Assembly: GCF_008802365.1 (NCBI RefSeq)
Contig: NZ_VZQZ01000001.1
Span: forward strand, 558,001 to 622,000
Source: Oryzomonas japonica
Lineage (GTDB): Bacteria; Desulfobacterota; Desulfuromonadia; Geobacterales; Pseudopelobacteraceae
Reading direction: 5' to 3'
DNA length: 64,000 bases
A model generated the notes under the pieces. It made no database searches, was not told the origin of the DNA, and worked only from the letters and a program-made list of their open reading frames with translations. Below are positions 1 to 7,234 of the stretch, piece by piece (position 1 is the first letter of the stretch; every line of letters starts with the position of its first letter). The position numbers were made by a program, and so were the translations under genes.

Positions 1-1
1 C

Positions 2-745
2 CGCGGGCGTTTGCTGCTTGCGGAGGCCAGTGGGATTCTCCAGGCGGTCCGGCGGATGGAACAACTGCTCCAGAGAAATGGCGGGGAACTTACCGGCGAG
101 TTGCTGGTGGGGGGGAGTACAACCATCGGCAACTACCTGCTCCCGGCGCTCCTGGGCTCTTTTGCCCGGATGTACCCCAAAACCAGGGTTCAGCTGCGGG
201 TGGGGAACACCCAACAGGTGGTGACCTGGATGGAGGAGGGACGGTTGGATATCGCCTTTATCGAAGGTCCGTGCCACAGCCGCGGGATGATCGCCACCCA
301 TTGGCGCGACGATGAGTTGGTGGTGGTGGCCGGGCCGGAGCATGCCTGGGGCGGGGAGCGCAAGGCTACGGCGGAGATGCTGGCTTCGGCGCCCTGGGTC
401 ATGCGGGAACGGGGCTCGGGAACCCGTGAAGTTTTTGAAACAGCAATGGATAACCTTGGGATTCACTATTCCATAGCGTTGGAACTCGGCCATACCGAGG
501 CGATCAAGAACGGCGTTGCCTCCGGACTTGGGGTAAGCTGCCTTTCGCGCCTGGCCGTCCATCGCGAACTCGAGCATGGCTGGCTCGTTCCGATTGCGAG
601 CCCGTTGGCGCTCACGCGCTCCCTGGCGCTCATCAGGCGCCGTGAAAGTTTCCGCACGCCGCTGCTATCCGCATTTCTCGATGTGGCGGAGGGGACGTGG
701 GATGGTGCCGATTCCGCAGGGATCGCTACCGGCCCCCCCGGATAG
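2..745 (+). CDS. LysR-family transcriptional regulator, C-terminal part (5' end outside window)
   Basis: About 247 residues are visible. The frame is open to the window edge, so the N-terminal winged HTH is missing from view. What remains is the linker helix (GRLLLAEASGIL at the edge) and the periplasmic-binding-like effector domain: ELTGELLVGGSTTIGNYLLP starts the first lobe, and LELGHTEAIKNGVASGLGV is the typical effector-cleft segment of LysR proteins. This layout matches the CysB/CbbR-like branch, but the effector cannot be read from sequence. The target gene would normally lie divergently upstream, outside the window. The next gene downstream is unrelated and has its own putative promoter. 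Confidence 0.9.
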   Translation, partial: RGRLLLAEASGILQAVRRMEQLLQRNGGELTGELLVGGSTTIGNYLLPALLGSFARMYPKTRVQLRVGNTQQVVTWMEEGRLDIAFIEGPCHSRGMIATHWRDDELVVVAGPEHAWGGERKATAEMLASAPWVMRERGSGTREVFETAMDNLGIHYSIALELGHTEAIKNGVASGLGVSCLSRLAVHRELEHGWLVPIASPLALTRSLALIRRRESFRTPLLSAFLDVAEGTWDGADSAGIATGPPG

Positions 746-770
746 CGGAACGGGAAGCGTGGTTAACGTT

Positions 771-800
771 TTGCAAACAAATGGCTCTTTGTGGTATTGT
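771..800 (+). promoter_or_regulatory. candidate sigma-70 promoter of the pseudopilin gene
   Basis: TTGCAA at 771-776 and TATTGT at 795-800 are 18 bp apart. The -10 box ends only 6 nt before the ATG at 807 and there is no Shine-Dalgarno sequence, so a transcript from here would be leaderless. Confidence 0.4.
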
Positions 801-806
801 TTTTCC

Positions 807-1313
807 ATGAAAAAGATGCTCAACCAAAACGGTTTTACCTTCCTGGCCGCGCTGATGATCGTGGTCATCATGGGGATTATGCTCGGCCTTACCGGGCAGC
901 CGTGGAAAACGATCATGAAGCGCGAGCGGGAACAGGAACTGCTCTTCCGCGGCCTCCAGATCAGGAGCGCCATTGCGGCCTGGAATGCAAAGTCTATAAG
1001 AGCTCCTACTCCGCTCAATGACTTGAAAGACCTGTTGCTGGACCCCACTTCCCTGGAGAAGAAGAAATATCTGCGGCGGCTCTACAAAGACCCCATGACC
1101 GGCAAGGAGTGGACGCTCATTAGAGACACGACCGGCGTGAAGGGGATTATCGGAGTGGCCAGCACCAGTAACGATGTCCCGCTCAAAACCTCGTTCTCGG
1201 AATACTCCGGCCTCGACACCTTTACCGACAAAAAGAAGTACAGCGAATGGCGTTTCGTGTTCGGGCCCGATCCGGGGGCGAACCTGGCAACGGTCACTCC
1301 CCAGTCTCCGTGA
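807..1313 (+). CDS. orphan type II secretion-like pseudopilin
   Basis: 168 aa. The N-terminus is a type III (prepilin) signal: a short basic leader MKKMLNQNG, then FTFLAALMIVVIMGIMLGL forming the hydrophobic pilin helix. Cleavage is expected after Gly9 by prepilin peptidase. The body (KREREQELLFRG and IRSAIAAW) resembles the GspG/OxpG-like pseudopilins of Geobacter. Residue +5 of the mature protein, normally Glu, is Ala. Known function of the family is a subunit of a secretion pseudopilus at the inner membrane. No other secretion gene is adjacent, so the partner system must be elsewhere. The start was chosen because the pilin leader begins there; the frame is open further upstream but encodes no signal. 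There is no Shine-Dalgarno sequence. Confidence 0.75.
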   Translation: MKKMLNQNGFTFLAALMIVVIMGIMLGLTGQPWKTIMKREREQELLFRGLQIRSAIAAWNAKSIRAPTPLNDLKDLLLDPTSLEKKKYLRRLYKDPMTGKEWTLIRDTTGVKGIIGVASTSNDVPLKTSFSEYSGLDTFTDKKKYSEWRFVFGPDPGANLATVTPQSP

Positions 1314-1329
1314 GCGGGCGCTCGCCGGG

Positions 1330-1347
1330 GGTAATGCCGGCATTACC
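1330..1347. repeat. perfect 18-bp palindrome after the pseudopilin gene
   Basis: GGTAATGCCGGCATTACC reads the same on both strands. It lies 16 nt after the stop and upstream of the terminator hairpin. It could be a protein-binding dyad or an extra 3'-end hairpin; nothing nearby identifies a binding protein. Confidence 0.5.
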
Positions 1348-1365
1348 ATGATATGAAGATAACCG

Positions 1366-1400
1366 GAGGGGGGGCGGCGTATGCCGCACCCCCCTTGTTT
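1366..1400. terminator. rho-independent terminator, pseudopilin / convergent 149-aa gene
   Basis: A G-rich arm (GGGGGGCGGC), short loop GTAT and a complementary arm (GCCGCACCCCCC) are followed by TTGTTTATGTTT. It sits between two convergent genes and could serve the plus-strand gene best. Confidence 0.65.
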
Positions 1401-1428
1401 ATGTTTCATGCCGATACCTTGCCAGGCG

Positions 1429-1878
1429 CTATTTATTGTGTCCTTTCCCTCTTCCTTTCCCTTTGCCGGGCCCATCACTCCCCCCTCCTTCAGGATTGCC
1501 GGTAAGGGAAAAATCGCCCCGCTTAAGGGCATGGAATTCTCGTGAACCCGGTTTGATTCCCATTTCTTTGGCAATAACTCCCCACCCTTTGCCTCGATTT
1601 TTCTGATAGGTGCGAACGACTGCATCAGGAGCCTGCCGGGTCATTTGACCGAGCTGATAGACCATGAAGGCATCGGCTGGCTCCTTGACCGTGCTGATTA
1701 CGGCACTGACCTGGGCCCCGGGAATGCCAAACTGGGTGCTAAGCCTGGCAGTAAAACCATTCATATCGGCCCTTGCTTGGATATTGAGGTTGGAAAGAAA
1801 ACCTTCGAGGCCCCCTGATGCACTAGCTGGGCTGAATGCGAAAAGAACTGCCACTGCTGCAAGATAAATCATTTTCAT
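1429..1878 (-). CDS. small secreted protein of unknown function
   Basis: 149 aa. A clear Sec signal peptide (MKMIYLAAVAVLFAFSPASA, cleavage near residue 21) is followed by a compact region containing FGIPGAQV and a conserved-looking KNRGKGWGVIAKEMGIKPGS segment. The tail is Gly/Lys-rich and probably disordered. No enzymatic motif is seen. The KGWGVIAKEMGIKPGS motif recurs, to my knowledge, in short periplasmic hypothetical proteins of Geobacter-type bacteria, but no function is assigned. An AAGGAATT-like ribosome site precedes the ATG. It is downstream of the DUF4382 lipoprotein gene on the same strand, separated by a strong hairpin. Confidence 0.75.
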   Translation of the reverse strand: MKMIYLAAVAVLFAFSPASASGGLEGFLSNLNIQARADMNGFTARLSTQFGIPGAQVSAVISTVKEPADAFMVYQLGQMTRQAPDAVVRTYQKNRGKGWGVIAKEMGIKPGSREFHALKRGDFSLTGNPEGGGSDGPGKGKGRGKGHNK

Positions 1879-1939
1879 TGTGAATTCCTTCCCCGGTTGA
1901 TTAGAAGTGAGATGGTCTGGATAAAATAGAATCTTTGCC

Positions 1940-1980
1940 CCTTGAAAGGGGGCCCCCTTCTGGCAGGCCCCCTTTCAAGG
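1940..1980 (-). terminator. strong 15-bp hairpin 3' of the DUF4382 gene
   Basis: CCTTGAAAGGGGGCC (1940-1954) pairs perfectly with GGCCCCCTTTCAAGG (1966-1980). No immediate U-tract follows on the minus strand, so it may be an mRNA 3'-stabilising hairpin rather than a classical terminator. Confidence 0.55.
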
Positions 1981-1995
1981 AACGAATTTTCTGCA

Positions 1996-2964
1996 CTACG
2001 GCCCTAGCTGGACGAGGCCGTTTGGCGGGACAGCCGTATCAGCCCCCCCGGTCACCGTCAGGAGCGGCGAGGAGTAGAGGTTGAACGTGGGGACCGTCGA
2101 CAGCGTGTCCCTGAACGCTCGCACAAACACCCGGTAGTGCGCCGAGAGCATGACGGCGCTGTTGTTCGGCGGCACAAACGCGCTGAAGTTTGACTTCCAG
2201 ACGCTCGGACTGCTGAAGTTGCTGAAGACGACCCCGGAGGTGACCGCGCCACCGGCGGGGGTGCGGGGCACAACCGTAACAGTGGCGCTCGACCACGGAG
2301 TGAACTGCGGCGAACGGATCGTTCCCGATAGTGAACCGGCATTGGTCAGGGCGTTGAAAACCTGGATGATGCGGACGCCGGTCGGTTTGAGGTTGATATT
2401 ACCGGAATTTCCCGCAAAGACAATAGCTTCATTCGGGTTGAAGTCGAGGACGATGGTATTCAAGGCCCCTGCCGTTACCGTGAAGTTGCCCTTGATCTTA
2501 AGCCCGCTCTCCTGGGCGCTCGGTGTGGTCAGGGGAAGCTTCTGGGCGGGGTTGGCCGACAGGGTGACATAGTTGTTGAGCGTCGGGCTGTTGGGCGCCA
2601 GTATGAGGCGAACCTGACTGTAGCTGCCGGCGGGGATTGCGGTGGTCCCCAGGATCTGCGGCAGGAAATGCAGATTGAGGATGTCGACGCCTATGCCTCC
2701 CGGGAAGGTGGCGATTACCGGCAGGCCGGGATCGTTATCCGCCAGGCCTTCCTTGCCGATTGGGACAACCACAACCTTGTCGATCGTCAAGTGGACGCTG
2801 TCTAAATTCGGGAAGGCGGGGCTGTCCGTGATCCCAACCTGAAGCGTTCCCGTGTTGGCGGATGTGGAACCGTCTCCGCTGCATCCCTGCATCTGCCCAA
2901 GCCCCAGGAAAGCCGCCACAAGAAGAACCGACGATACAATGCACGTTAGGAAGTTCTTATTCAT
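1996..2964 (-). CDS. DUF4382 domain lipoprotein
   Basis: 322 aa. The start at 2964 is preceded by GGAGG with an 8-nt gap; an upstream in-frame ATG has no ribosome site. The N-terminus has a hydrophobic segment ending in QMQGC, a likely lipobox, so the protein should be lipid-anchored. Residues about 30-200 match the DUF4382 pattern: GTLQVGITDSP, VHLTIDKVVV, and an ILDFN/IKGNFTV-like beta-rich stretch. The rest is an unassigned beta-rich tail. DUF4382 has no known biochemical function. It is preceded by a GEMM-type riboswitch with an overlapping terminator, so expression should respond to a cyclic dinucleotide. Confidence 0.85.
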   Translation of the reverse strand: MNKNFLTCIVSSVLLVAAFLGLGQMQGCSGDGSTSANTGTLQVGITDSPAFPNLDSVHLTIDKVVVVPIGKEGLADNDPGLPVIATFPGGIGVDILNLHFLPQILGTTAIPAGSYSQVRLILAPNSPTLNNYVTLSANPAQKLPLTTPSAQESGLKIKGNFTVTAGALNTIVLDFNPNEAIVFAGNSGNINLKPTGVRIIQVFNALTNAGSLSGTIRSPQFTPWSSATVTVVPRTPAGGAVTSGVVFSNFSSPSVWKSNFSAFVPPNNSAVMLSAHYRVFVRAFRDTLSTVPTFNLYSSPLLTVTGGADTAVPPNGLVQLGP

Positions 2965-3008
2965 GAGCTGAGTCCTCCGTACTGTTTTTGGCATCTAAAG
3001 TCCATACG

Positions 3009-3055
3009 AAAAAAGCCGGGTTGCCAATATCGTGTGATATTTCGGCAACCCGGCT
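3009..3055 (-). terminator. riboswitch expression-platform terminator
   Basis: On the minus strand AGCCGGGTTGCC pairs with GGCAACCCGGCT (3014-3025), with an inner AATATC/GATATT stem and GTGT loop, then UUUUUU (3009-3014). The 5' arm is also the 3' strand of the riboswitch aptamer, so aptamer and terminator are mutually exclusive, which implies ligand-induced read-through. Confidence 0.85.
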
Positions 3056-3118
3056 GTCTCAGTAAGACCCTTGGGCTTTCCGCCCCATCCTCGCGGATGG
3101 TTGAGTATTATCGTCTAT
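3040..3118 (-). ncRNA. GEMM-I class cyclic-dinucleotide riboswitch aptamer
   Basis: The minus strand carries the GEMM signature: AACCATCC-GCGA-GGATGG (P1b arm with GNRA loop), GGGGCGGAAAGCC (core equivalent to GGGACGCAAAGCC of the Vc2 c-di-GMP aptamer), a second arm GGGTCTTACTGAGAC, then AGCCGGGTTGCCGAA (tetraloop-receptor side). Aligning by hand to Vc2, position 20 is A rather than G. In the GEMM-Ib variants known from Geobacter, A20 goes with preference for 3',3'-cGAMP over c-di-GMP. It ends about 75 nt upstream of the DUF4382 lipoprotein start. Class is confident; ligand choice is inferred. Confidence 0.85.
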
Positions 3119-3218
3119 CTCGAATCTTAGAATAACTTTACACGATGAAATTGGAAAGTCAAAAAAATACATCCCGTTGTCTTCACAGGTCGATGCCCCT
3201 GGAGCCGCACCGGGCAGT

Positions 3219-4844
3219 TTACCTCGTTTCGTACTCCTTGAGCTTCCGGTAGAGCGTGGCCAGGCCGATATTCAGTTCCTCCGCGGCCCGTGCCTTGTTG
3301 TCGCCAACGGCGTGCAGCACCCCCAGGATATAGTCGCGCTCTATTTCATCCAGAGGACGAATGCAGCCCGAGACCACCGGTTTCAATGACAGGGCCCGCA
3401 ACTCGCATGGCAGGTCGGCGATATCGATTTGATTGCCCTGGCACAAGGCAACGGCATACTCGACGGCGTTCTGCAGTTCCCGGACATTGCCCGGCCATTC
3501 GTAACGGAGCAGCTGAGCGGCGGCGCTCGGAGTGAACCCGGTTATGTCGCACCCTTGATTGCGAGTGATCTTATTGAGGTAAAAACGCGCCAAGGGAAGG
3601 ATGTCTTCAGAGCGCTCGCGCAGTGGGGGGACCCGCACCTCGATCACTCTCAGGCGATAATAAAGATCCTGGCGAAAATGCCCGGCGTTCAGCTCGTCGG
3701 TCAGGTTGCGATTCGTGGCGGCCACGACCCGCACGTCGATGGCGCGGGACCTGTTCTCGCCCACCCGCCGCACCTCCCGCTCCTGGAGGGCGCGCAGCAG
3801 CTTGACCTGCATGGCCGGGGACACCTCGCCGATCTCATCCAGGAACAGCGTGCCGCCGGTAGCCGCCTCGAAGAGCCCCAGACGGTCCTTGTCCGCCCCG
3901 GTAAATGCCCCCTTCGCATGGCCGAACAGCTCGCTCTCCAGCAGCGTTTCCGTGAGCGCGCCGCAGTTTACGGCCACAAATGGCCGGGATACCCGCGCCG
4001 ATTGGTCATGTATGAAACGGGCCATGCGCTCCTTGCCGACGCCGCTATCCCCGGTTATGAGCACCGAAGAGTCGACCTTGGCGACACGCCGGGCGATGTC
4101 CACCACATCCCGCATCGCCTGGCTCCGGGCCATGATGAACGGGGAGGTGTCTTCCACGCCCTCGAGAAACTCGAGCTGCTCTTGCCGCCTCTTCAGTCGT
4201 TTTTCCGTACAACGTAGTTTGTCGCTCAACTCCTTCAAGATTGCCGAAGAGGATTCCATCCGATAATAGAGAAGATGGGGTTCGATCTCCGTCCCCCATT
4301 TTTCTTTGAAACGCCCCACAACGTGGCATGCGGCATCCCCCTTGCCGCAGCACCGGTCTTCGATGAAATACACCTCCCGGCCTTCTATATGGGACACAAA
4401 CCCGCTGGCGTAGCCGACCAGCGTCCAGCAAACCGGTTCCTCCGCCCGCCCGATATGCAGAAGATGCTGCTCGGCTTCGTAGCTGTCATCCCATGTCGAG
4501 TCGACCAGCGGTTCGTCGCCTTCCCCATTGGTTCGTATGTTGAGCGTGACATTGACCAGGCCTGTCAATGAATGGAACTTCGGTCCCGCTTTTCCCCGTG
4601 CATCCCGCCATACCTCCGGGAAGGTCGATTGGATGTTCTCGGCAGCCCGCCAGCCGTAGGCATAGCCGAAGCGGGTGAGAATACTCCGCGCGGCGAACGT
4701 TCCCAAGGTATCGATCAGCTCCTTGCGGAGCAGTCCCATGGCGGCAGCATCGAACAGAAGCGCTCTTTGTCCCATGAGCTGTATCACCCCACCCTTGGGG
4801 TCGAACGAAAGCAGCTCACGCAGGTCCAGACTCTCAATCTTCAT
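3219..4844 (-). CDS. XylR/DmpR-like sigma-54-dependent activator with V4R sensor
   Basis: 541 aa. Residues 1-105 resemble the XylR N-terminal domain. Residues about 125-190 form a V4R domain with C/H residues (EEPVCWTLVGYASGF, EDRCCGKGDAACH), the aromatic-effector pocket of XylR, DmpR and PoxR. A linker follows, then an AAA+ domain with Walker A GDSGVGKE, the sigma-54 contact loop GAFTGA, Walker B FLDEIGE and an arginine-finger region. The C-terminal Fis-type HTH (AAEELNIGLATLYRKL) binds the enhancer. The start at 4844 has a GGGGGG ribosome site; a GTG four codons earlier is less likely. It is divergent from the cytochrome/flavoprotein operon, which carries a -24/-12 promoter, so it probably activates that operon. 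The effector is not known; family precedent suggests an aromatic compound. Confidence 0.92.
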   Translation of the reverse strand: MKIESLDLRELLSFDPKGGVIQLMGQRALLFDAAAMGLLRKELIDTLGTFAARSILTRFGYAYGWRAAENIQSTFPEVWRDARGKAGPKFHSLTGLVNVTLNIRTNGEGDEPLVDSTWDDSYEAEQHLLHIGRAEEPVCWTLVGYASGFVSHIEGREVYFIEDRCCGKGDAACHVVGRFKEKWGTEIEPHLLYYRMESSSAILKELSDKLRCTEKRLKRRQEQLEFLEGVEDTSPFIMARSQAMRDVVDIARRVAKVDSSVLITGDSGVGKERMARFIHDQSARVSRPFVAVNCGALTETLLESELFGHAKGAFTGADKDRLGLFEAATGGTLFLDEIGEVSPAMQVKLLRALQEREVRRVGENRSRAIDVRVVAATNRNLTDELNAGHFRQDLYYRLRVIEVRVPPLRERSEDILPLARFYLNKITRNQGCDITGFTPSAAAQLLRYEWPGNVRELQNAVEYAVALCQGNQIDIADLPCELRALSLKPVVSGCIRPLDEIERDYILGVLHAVGDNKARAAEELNIGLATLYRKLKEYETR

Positions 4845-4904
4845 GACGCCCCCCACGTTTTTTCATAATGATAAACCCTGTATCAAAACGAGAAATCCCT
4901 GTCT

Positions 4905-4942
4905 ATGTATACATTTACAAAGTCAATAATAACATATTGTTA
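4905..4942. promoter_or_regulatory. palindromes in the divergent gap, possible activator sites
   Basis: ATGTATACAT (4905-4914) and TAACA-TAT-TGTTA (4930-4942) are perfect dyads in an AT-rich stretch just upstream of the -24/-12 promoter. They lie closer to the promoter than typical sigma-54 enhancer sites, so they may instead autoregulate the activator gene. Confidence 0.35.
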
Positions 4943-4957
4943 CATTTTTCTAACAAA

Positions 4958-4973
4958 TGGCATGGCGGATGCT
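4958..4973 (+). promoter_or_regulatory. candidate sigma-54 (-24/-12) promoter
   Basis: TGGCAT-N5-ATGCT matches TGGCAC-N5-TTGCW, with the essential GG and GC exactly 10 nt apart. The predicted start of transcription is near 4985, giving a leader of about 100 nt before the cytochrome gene. The leader includes a small CAACCG/CGGTTG hairpin at 5035-5052. Confidence 0.65.
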
Positions 4974-5082
4974 ACGTCCGTGTGACGACCAGAAACCAAC
5001 TCTTGGAGCACGCGTACGGCGGATAACCATCCCGCAACCGCCGCAACGGTTGGGAGCCATTAAGACAAAGGAGGTGAAGGGG

Positions 5083-5430
5083 ATGAACAAACTGAAACTG
5101 GGAACATGCGCTGCTGCGCTTATCGCGGGCGTTATCCTCATGTCGGCCGGTGCGCAAGCGCACGAACTTTCCGGCAAGCATGCCAGGGAGGGGCTGAAAT
5201 GCGTCGATTGTCACAAGGTGGACAAGCCGGTCTCGGCAGCGACGCCGGATGCCTGCATGGAGTGCCATGGCGATTATGGCAAGGTTGCAGCCCTGACCAA
5301 GTCCTTGCACGCCAATCCGCACGATTCCCACCTGGGACAACTCGCCTGTACCAAGTGCCACGGCATACACAAACCGAGCGAGATCGTATGCCTGGAGTGC
5401 CATAGCGAGTTTGAGTTCAAACTAAAATAA
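5083..5430 (+). CDS. periplasmic tetraheme cytochrome c (flavocytochrome electron-transfer partner)
   Basis: 115 aa. The signal peptide (MNKLKLGTCAAALIAGVILMSAGAQA) is followed by about 90 residues with four CxxCH heme sites (CVDCH, CMECH, CTKCH, CLECH) and extra His residues suited to bis-His ligation. Size and spacing match the tetraheme domain of Shewanella flavocytochrome c3 and the small cytochrome paired with periplasmic fumarate/methacrylate-type reductases. Here the flavin domain is a separate gene 126 nt downstream. It would pass electrons from the quinol pool or other periplasmic cytochromes to the flavoprotein. A GGAGGTGAAGGGG ribosome site supports the start; in-frame codons further upstream add no signal. 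First gene of the putative sigma-54 operon. Confidence 0.93.
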   Translation: MNKLKLGTCAAALIAGVILMSAGAQAHELSGKHAREGLKCVDCHKVDKPVSAATPDACMECHGDYGKVAALTKSLHANPHDSHLGQLACTKCHGIHKPSEIVCLECHSEFEFKLK

Positions 5431-5556
5431 TAAACTATTAATTATCGTATTCCAAATTATTTGATCGTGTTCGAGATGACAGGTGCCGGATTCGGGGTGA
5501 AGACAAGAGATCAGGGTGCCCTTAAGGGGCATACCACACCACACGAGGAGGAAGCA

Positions 5557-7095
5557 ATGAAGGGATTTTTCGGAAAGATTGGCTTGGCGTTGGCACTGGT
5601 GACAGCCATGGCTGTACCGGCTCTGGCGGAAAAAACCATGGACACCGATGTTGCCATCATCGGGGCAGGCACATCGGGCCTGGCCGCCGCCGTCCAGGCG
5701 CTGCAGGGCGGGGCCAAGGTCATTGTCCTTGAGAAGCAGCCCAAGGTCGGCGGTACCGGTAGCTTCTGCGAAGGGGTCTTCGCAGCAGAGAGCAAGATTC
5801 AGAAACGTATCGGCATTGACGTGTCCAAATCCTTCGCCTTCAAACTCATCATGAATTACAGCCACTGGAAGGCGAACGGCGCGCTGGCCAAGGCCTTTGT
5901 GGACAAGTCGGCCGAAACCATCGACTGGCTCGATGATCTGGGTGTCAAGATCGAGTATGTGGGGGTTGGCGGTTTTGGCGGTCCTCTGACCTGGCATGTC
6001 ATCGCCCCCGGCCCGGACTTGGTCAAAGATCCACGTGATTTCCATTGCCAGAGGATGATCAACGTCTTCAACAAATACGTCCTCGACCATGGCGGCAAAA
6101 TCCTCCTTGAGACCCCGGGCACGGAGCTTATCACCGAGAATGGCAAGGTAGTCGGCGTCGTAGCCAAGGACAAATCCGGCGAAAAGATCAGAATCAACGC
6201 CAAAGCAGTTGTGGTCGCTACCGGCGGTTTTGCCAACAACAAGGAGATGATGAAAAAATATGTGAAGGATTATCCTGACGTCATCCCGGTTGGTCAAATA
6301 GGCAAAGACGGCGACGGCATCAGGATGTCCGAAGCGGTTGGCGCCTCCCTCGAAGGCATGTCCACCGTCCAGGCGTACCGCCCCGGACTGGCCGGCTTCC
6401 ACCCGGCGGACCAGATGATCGCCCTGGCTGTTCAGCCCTATTTTTGGGTGACCCCACGCGGCGAACGCTACACCGACGAATCCAGCATCGAATACTGGCC
6501 CTATGCCGGTAATGCGCTGACCAGGGTTGGCGGCACGACATACGCCATCTACGACGATGCCACGCGGAAGTTTGCCGTTGAAAAGGGCATTGAAATGCCC
6601 CTGGGCGAATGGGTTCTCCAGGGGACCAAGCTTACCAAGTGGGAAGATGCCTTCAACAAGGAACTGGCCCGCAAACGGGGCAATGTATTCAAGGCCAATA
6701 CCATCGAAGACCTTGCCAAGCAGCTCGGCATGGACGCGGCCGTCTTGAAAGCCAGCGTCGAGAAAATGAACAAGGCCGCCGCAACCCGTGAGGATACCGA
6801 ATTCAACAAGCAGGCCAAGTTCCTCCGCCCGGTCGCCACTCCTCCCTTCTATGCAACCAAACTCCTGCCCCGCCACCTTGGTACGCTGGGCGGCGTCAAG
6901 GTGACGGCCGAGGCTGAAGCCGTCAACACCAAGGGCGTCCCCATCCCCGGCCTGTACGCCGTCGGCACCGATTCCGGCGGTATGTACGGCGACAGCTATG
7001 ACCTGTTGCTCGGCGGCGGTACCGCCGGCTATGCCATCAATTCCGGCCGGATCGCTGCTGAAAATGCCCTGAAATACGCAGGTATCACCAAATAA
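5557..7095 (+). CDS. secreted FAD-dependent fumarate-reductase-like flavoprotein, substrate unknown
   Basis: 512 aa with a Sec signal peptide (cleavage near AlaLeuAla-24). The FAD-binding Rossmann motif AIIGAGTSGLAAA is at about residues 32-44 with EKQPKVGGTG after it; VVVATGGFANN marks the second FAD segment; GLYAVGTDSGG is the C-terminal FAD motif. The catalytic Arg of the family is probably in RGERYTDES. In contrast, residues that bind fumarate carboxylates in flavocytochrome c3 appear replaced: the HPT-type His is Tyr (QAYRP), the HHTMGG His aligns with a Gly, and the GANRLGG Arg is absent (GDSYDLLLGGG). It is therefore probably an enoate or related reductase, not a fumarate reductase. 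Strong GAGGAGGAA ribosome site. Partner cytochrome upstream, porin downstream. Confidence 0.9.
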   Translation: MKGFFGKIGLALALVTAMAVPALAEKTMDTDVAIIGAGTSGLAAAVQALQGGAKVIVLEKQPKVGGTGSFCEGVFAAESKIQKRIGIDVSKSFAFKLIMNYSHWKANGALAKAFVDKSAETIDWLDDLGVKIEYVGVGGFGGPLTWHVIAPGPDLVKDPRDFHCQRMINVFNKYVLDHGGKILLETPGTELITENGKVVGVVAKDKSGEKIRINAKAVVVATGGFANNKEMMKKYVKDYPDVIPVGQIGKDGDGIRMSEAVGASLEGMSTVQAYRPGLAGFHPADQMIALAVQPYFWVTPRGERYTDESSIEYWPYAGNALTRVGGTTYAIYDDATRKFAVEKGIEMPLGEWVLQGTKLTKWEDAFNKELARKRGNVFKANTIEDLAKQLGMDAAVLKASVEKMNKAAATREDTEFNKQAKFLRPVATPPFYATKLLPRHLGTLGGVKVTAEAEAVNTKGVPIPGLYAVGTDSGGMYGDSYDLLLGGGTAGYAINSGRIAAENALKYAGITK

Positions 7096-7234
7096 CACCT
7101 CTGCTTCGGCTCCCCCTCCCCACTGGGGGAAGAGGGGAGTCTGAGCAGACGGCATGGATTATTTGTGGTGCATATTACTCGTGTAGACCCAATTGGCGCC
7201 AGCCAATCGGTAAAATGAGCATAAGGAGACAAGA

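Noticed and set aside
5015-5082. Possible riboswitch in the cytochrome leader (ATAACCATCCC and a CAACCG/CGGTTG hairpin)
   Set aside because: It lacks the GEMM core (GGGGCGGAAAGCC-like) and has no terminator. The small hairpin alone is not enough.
5422-7155. Long open frame (about 577 codons) on the minus strand across the flavoprotein gene
   Set aside because: It has no motif and mirrors a well supported flavoprotein on the plus strand. High third-position GC in the real gene keeps the antisense frame open.
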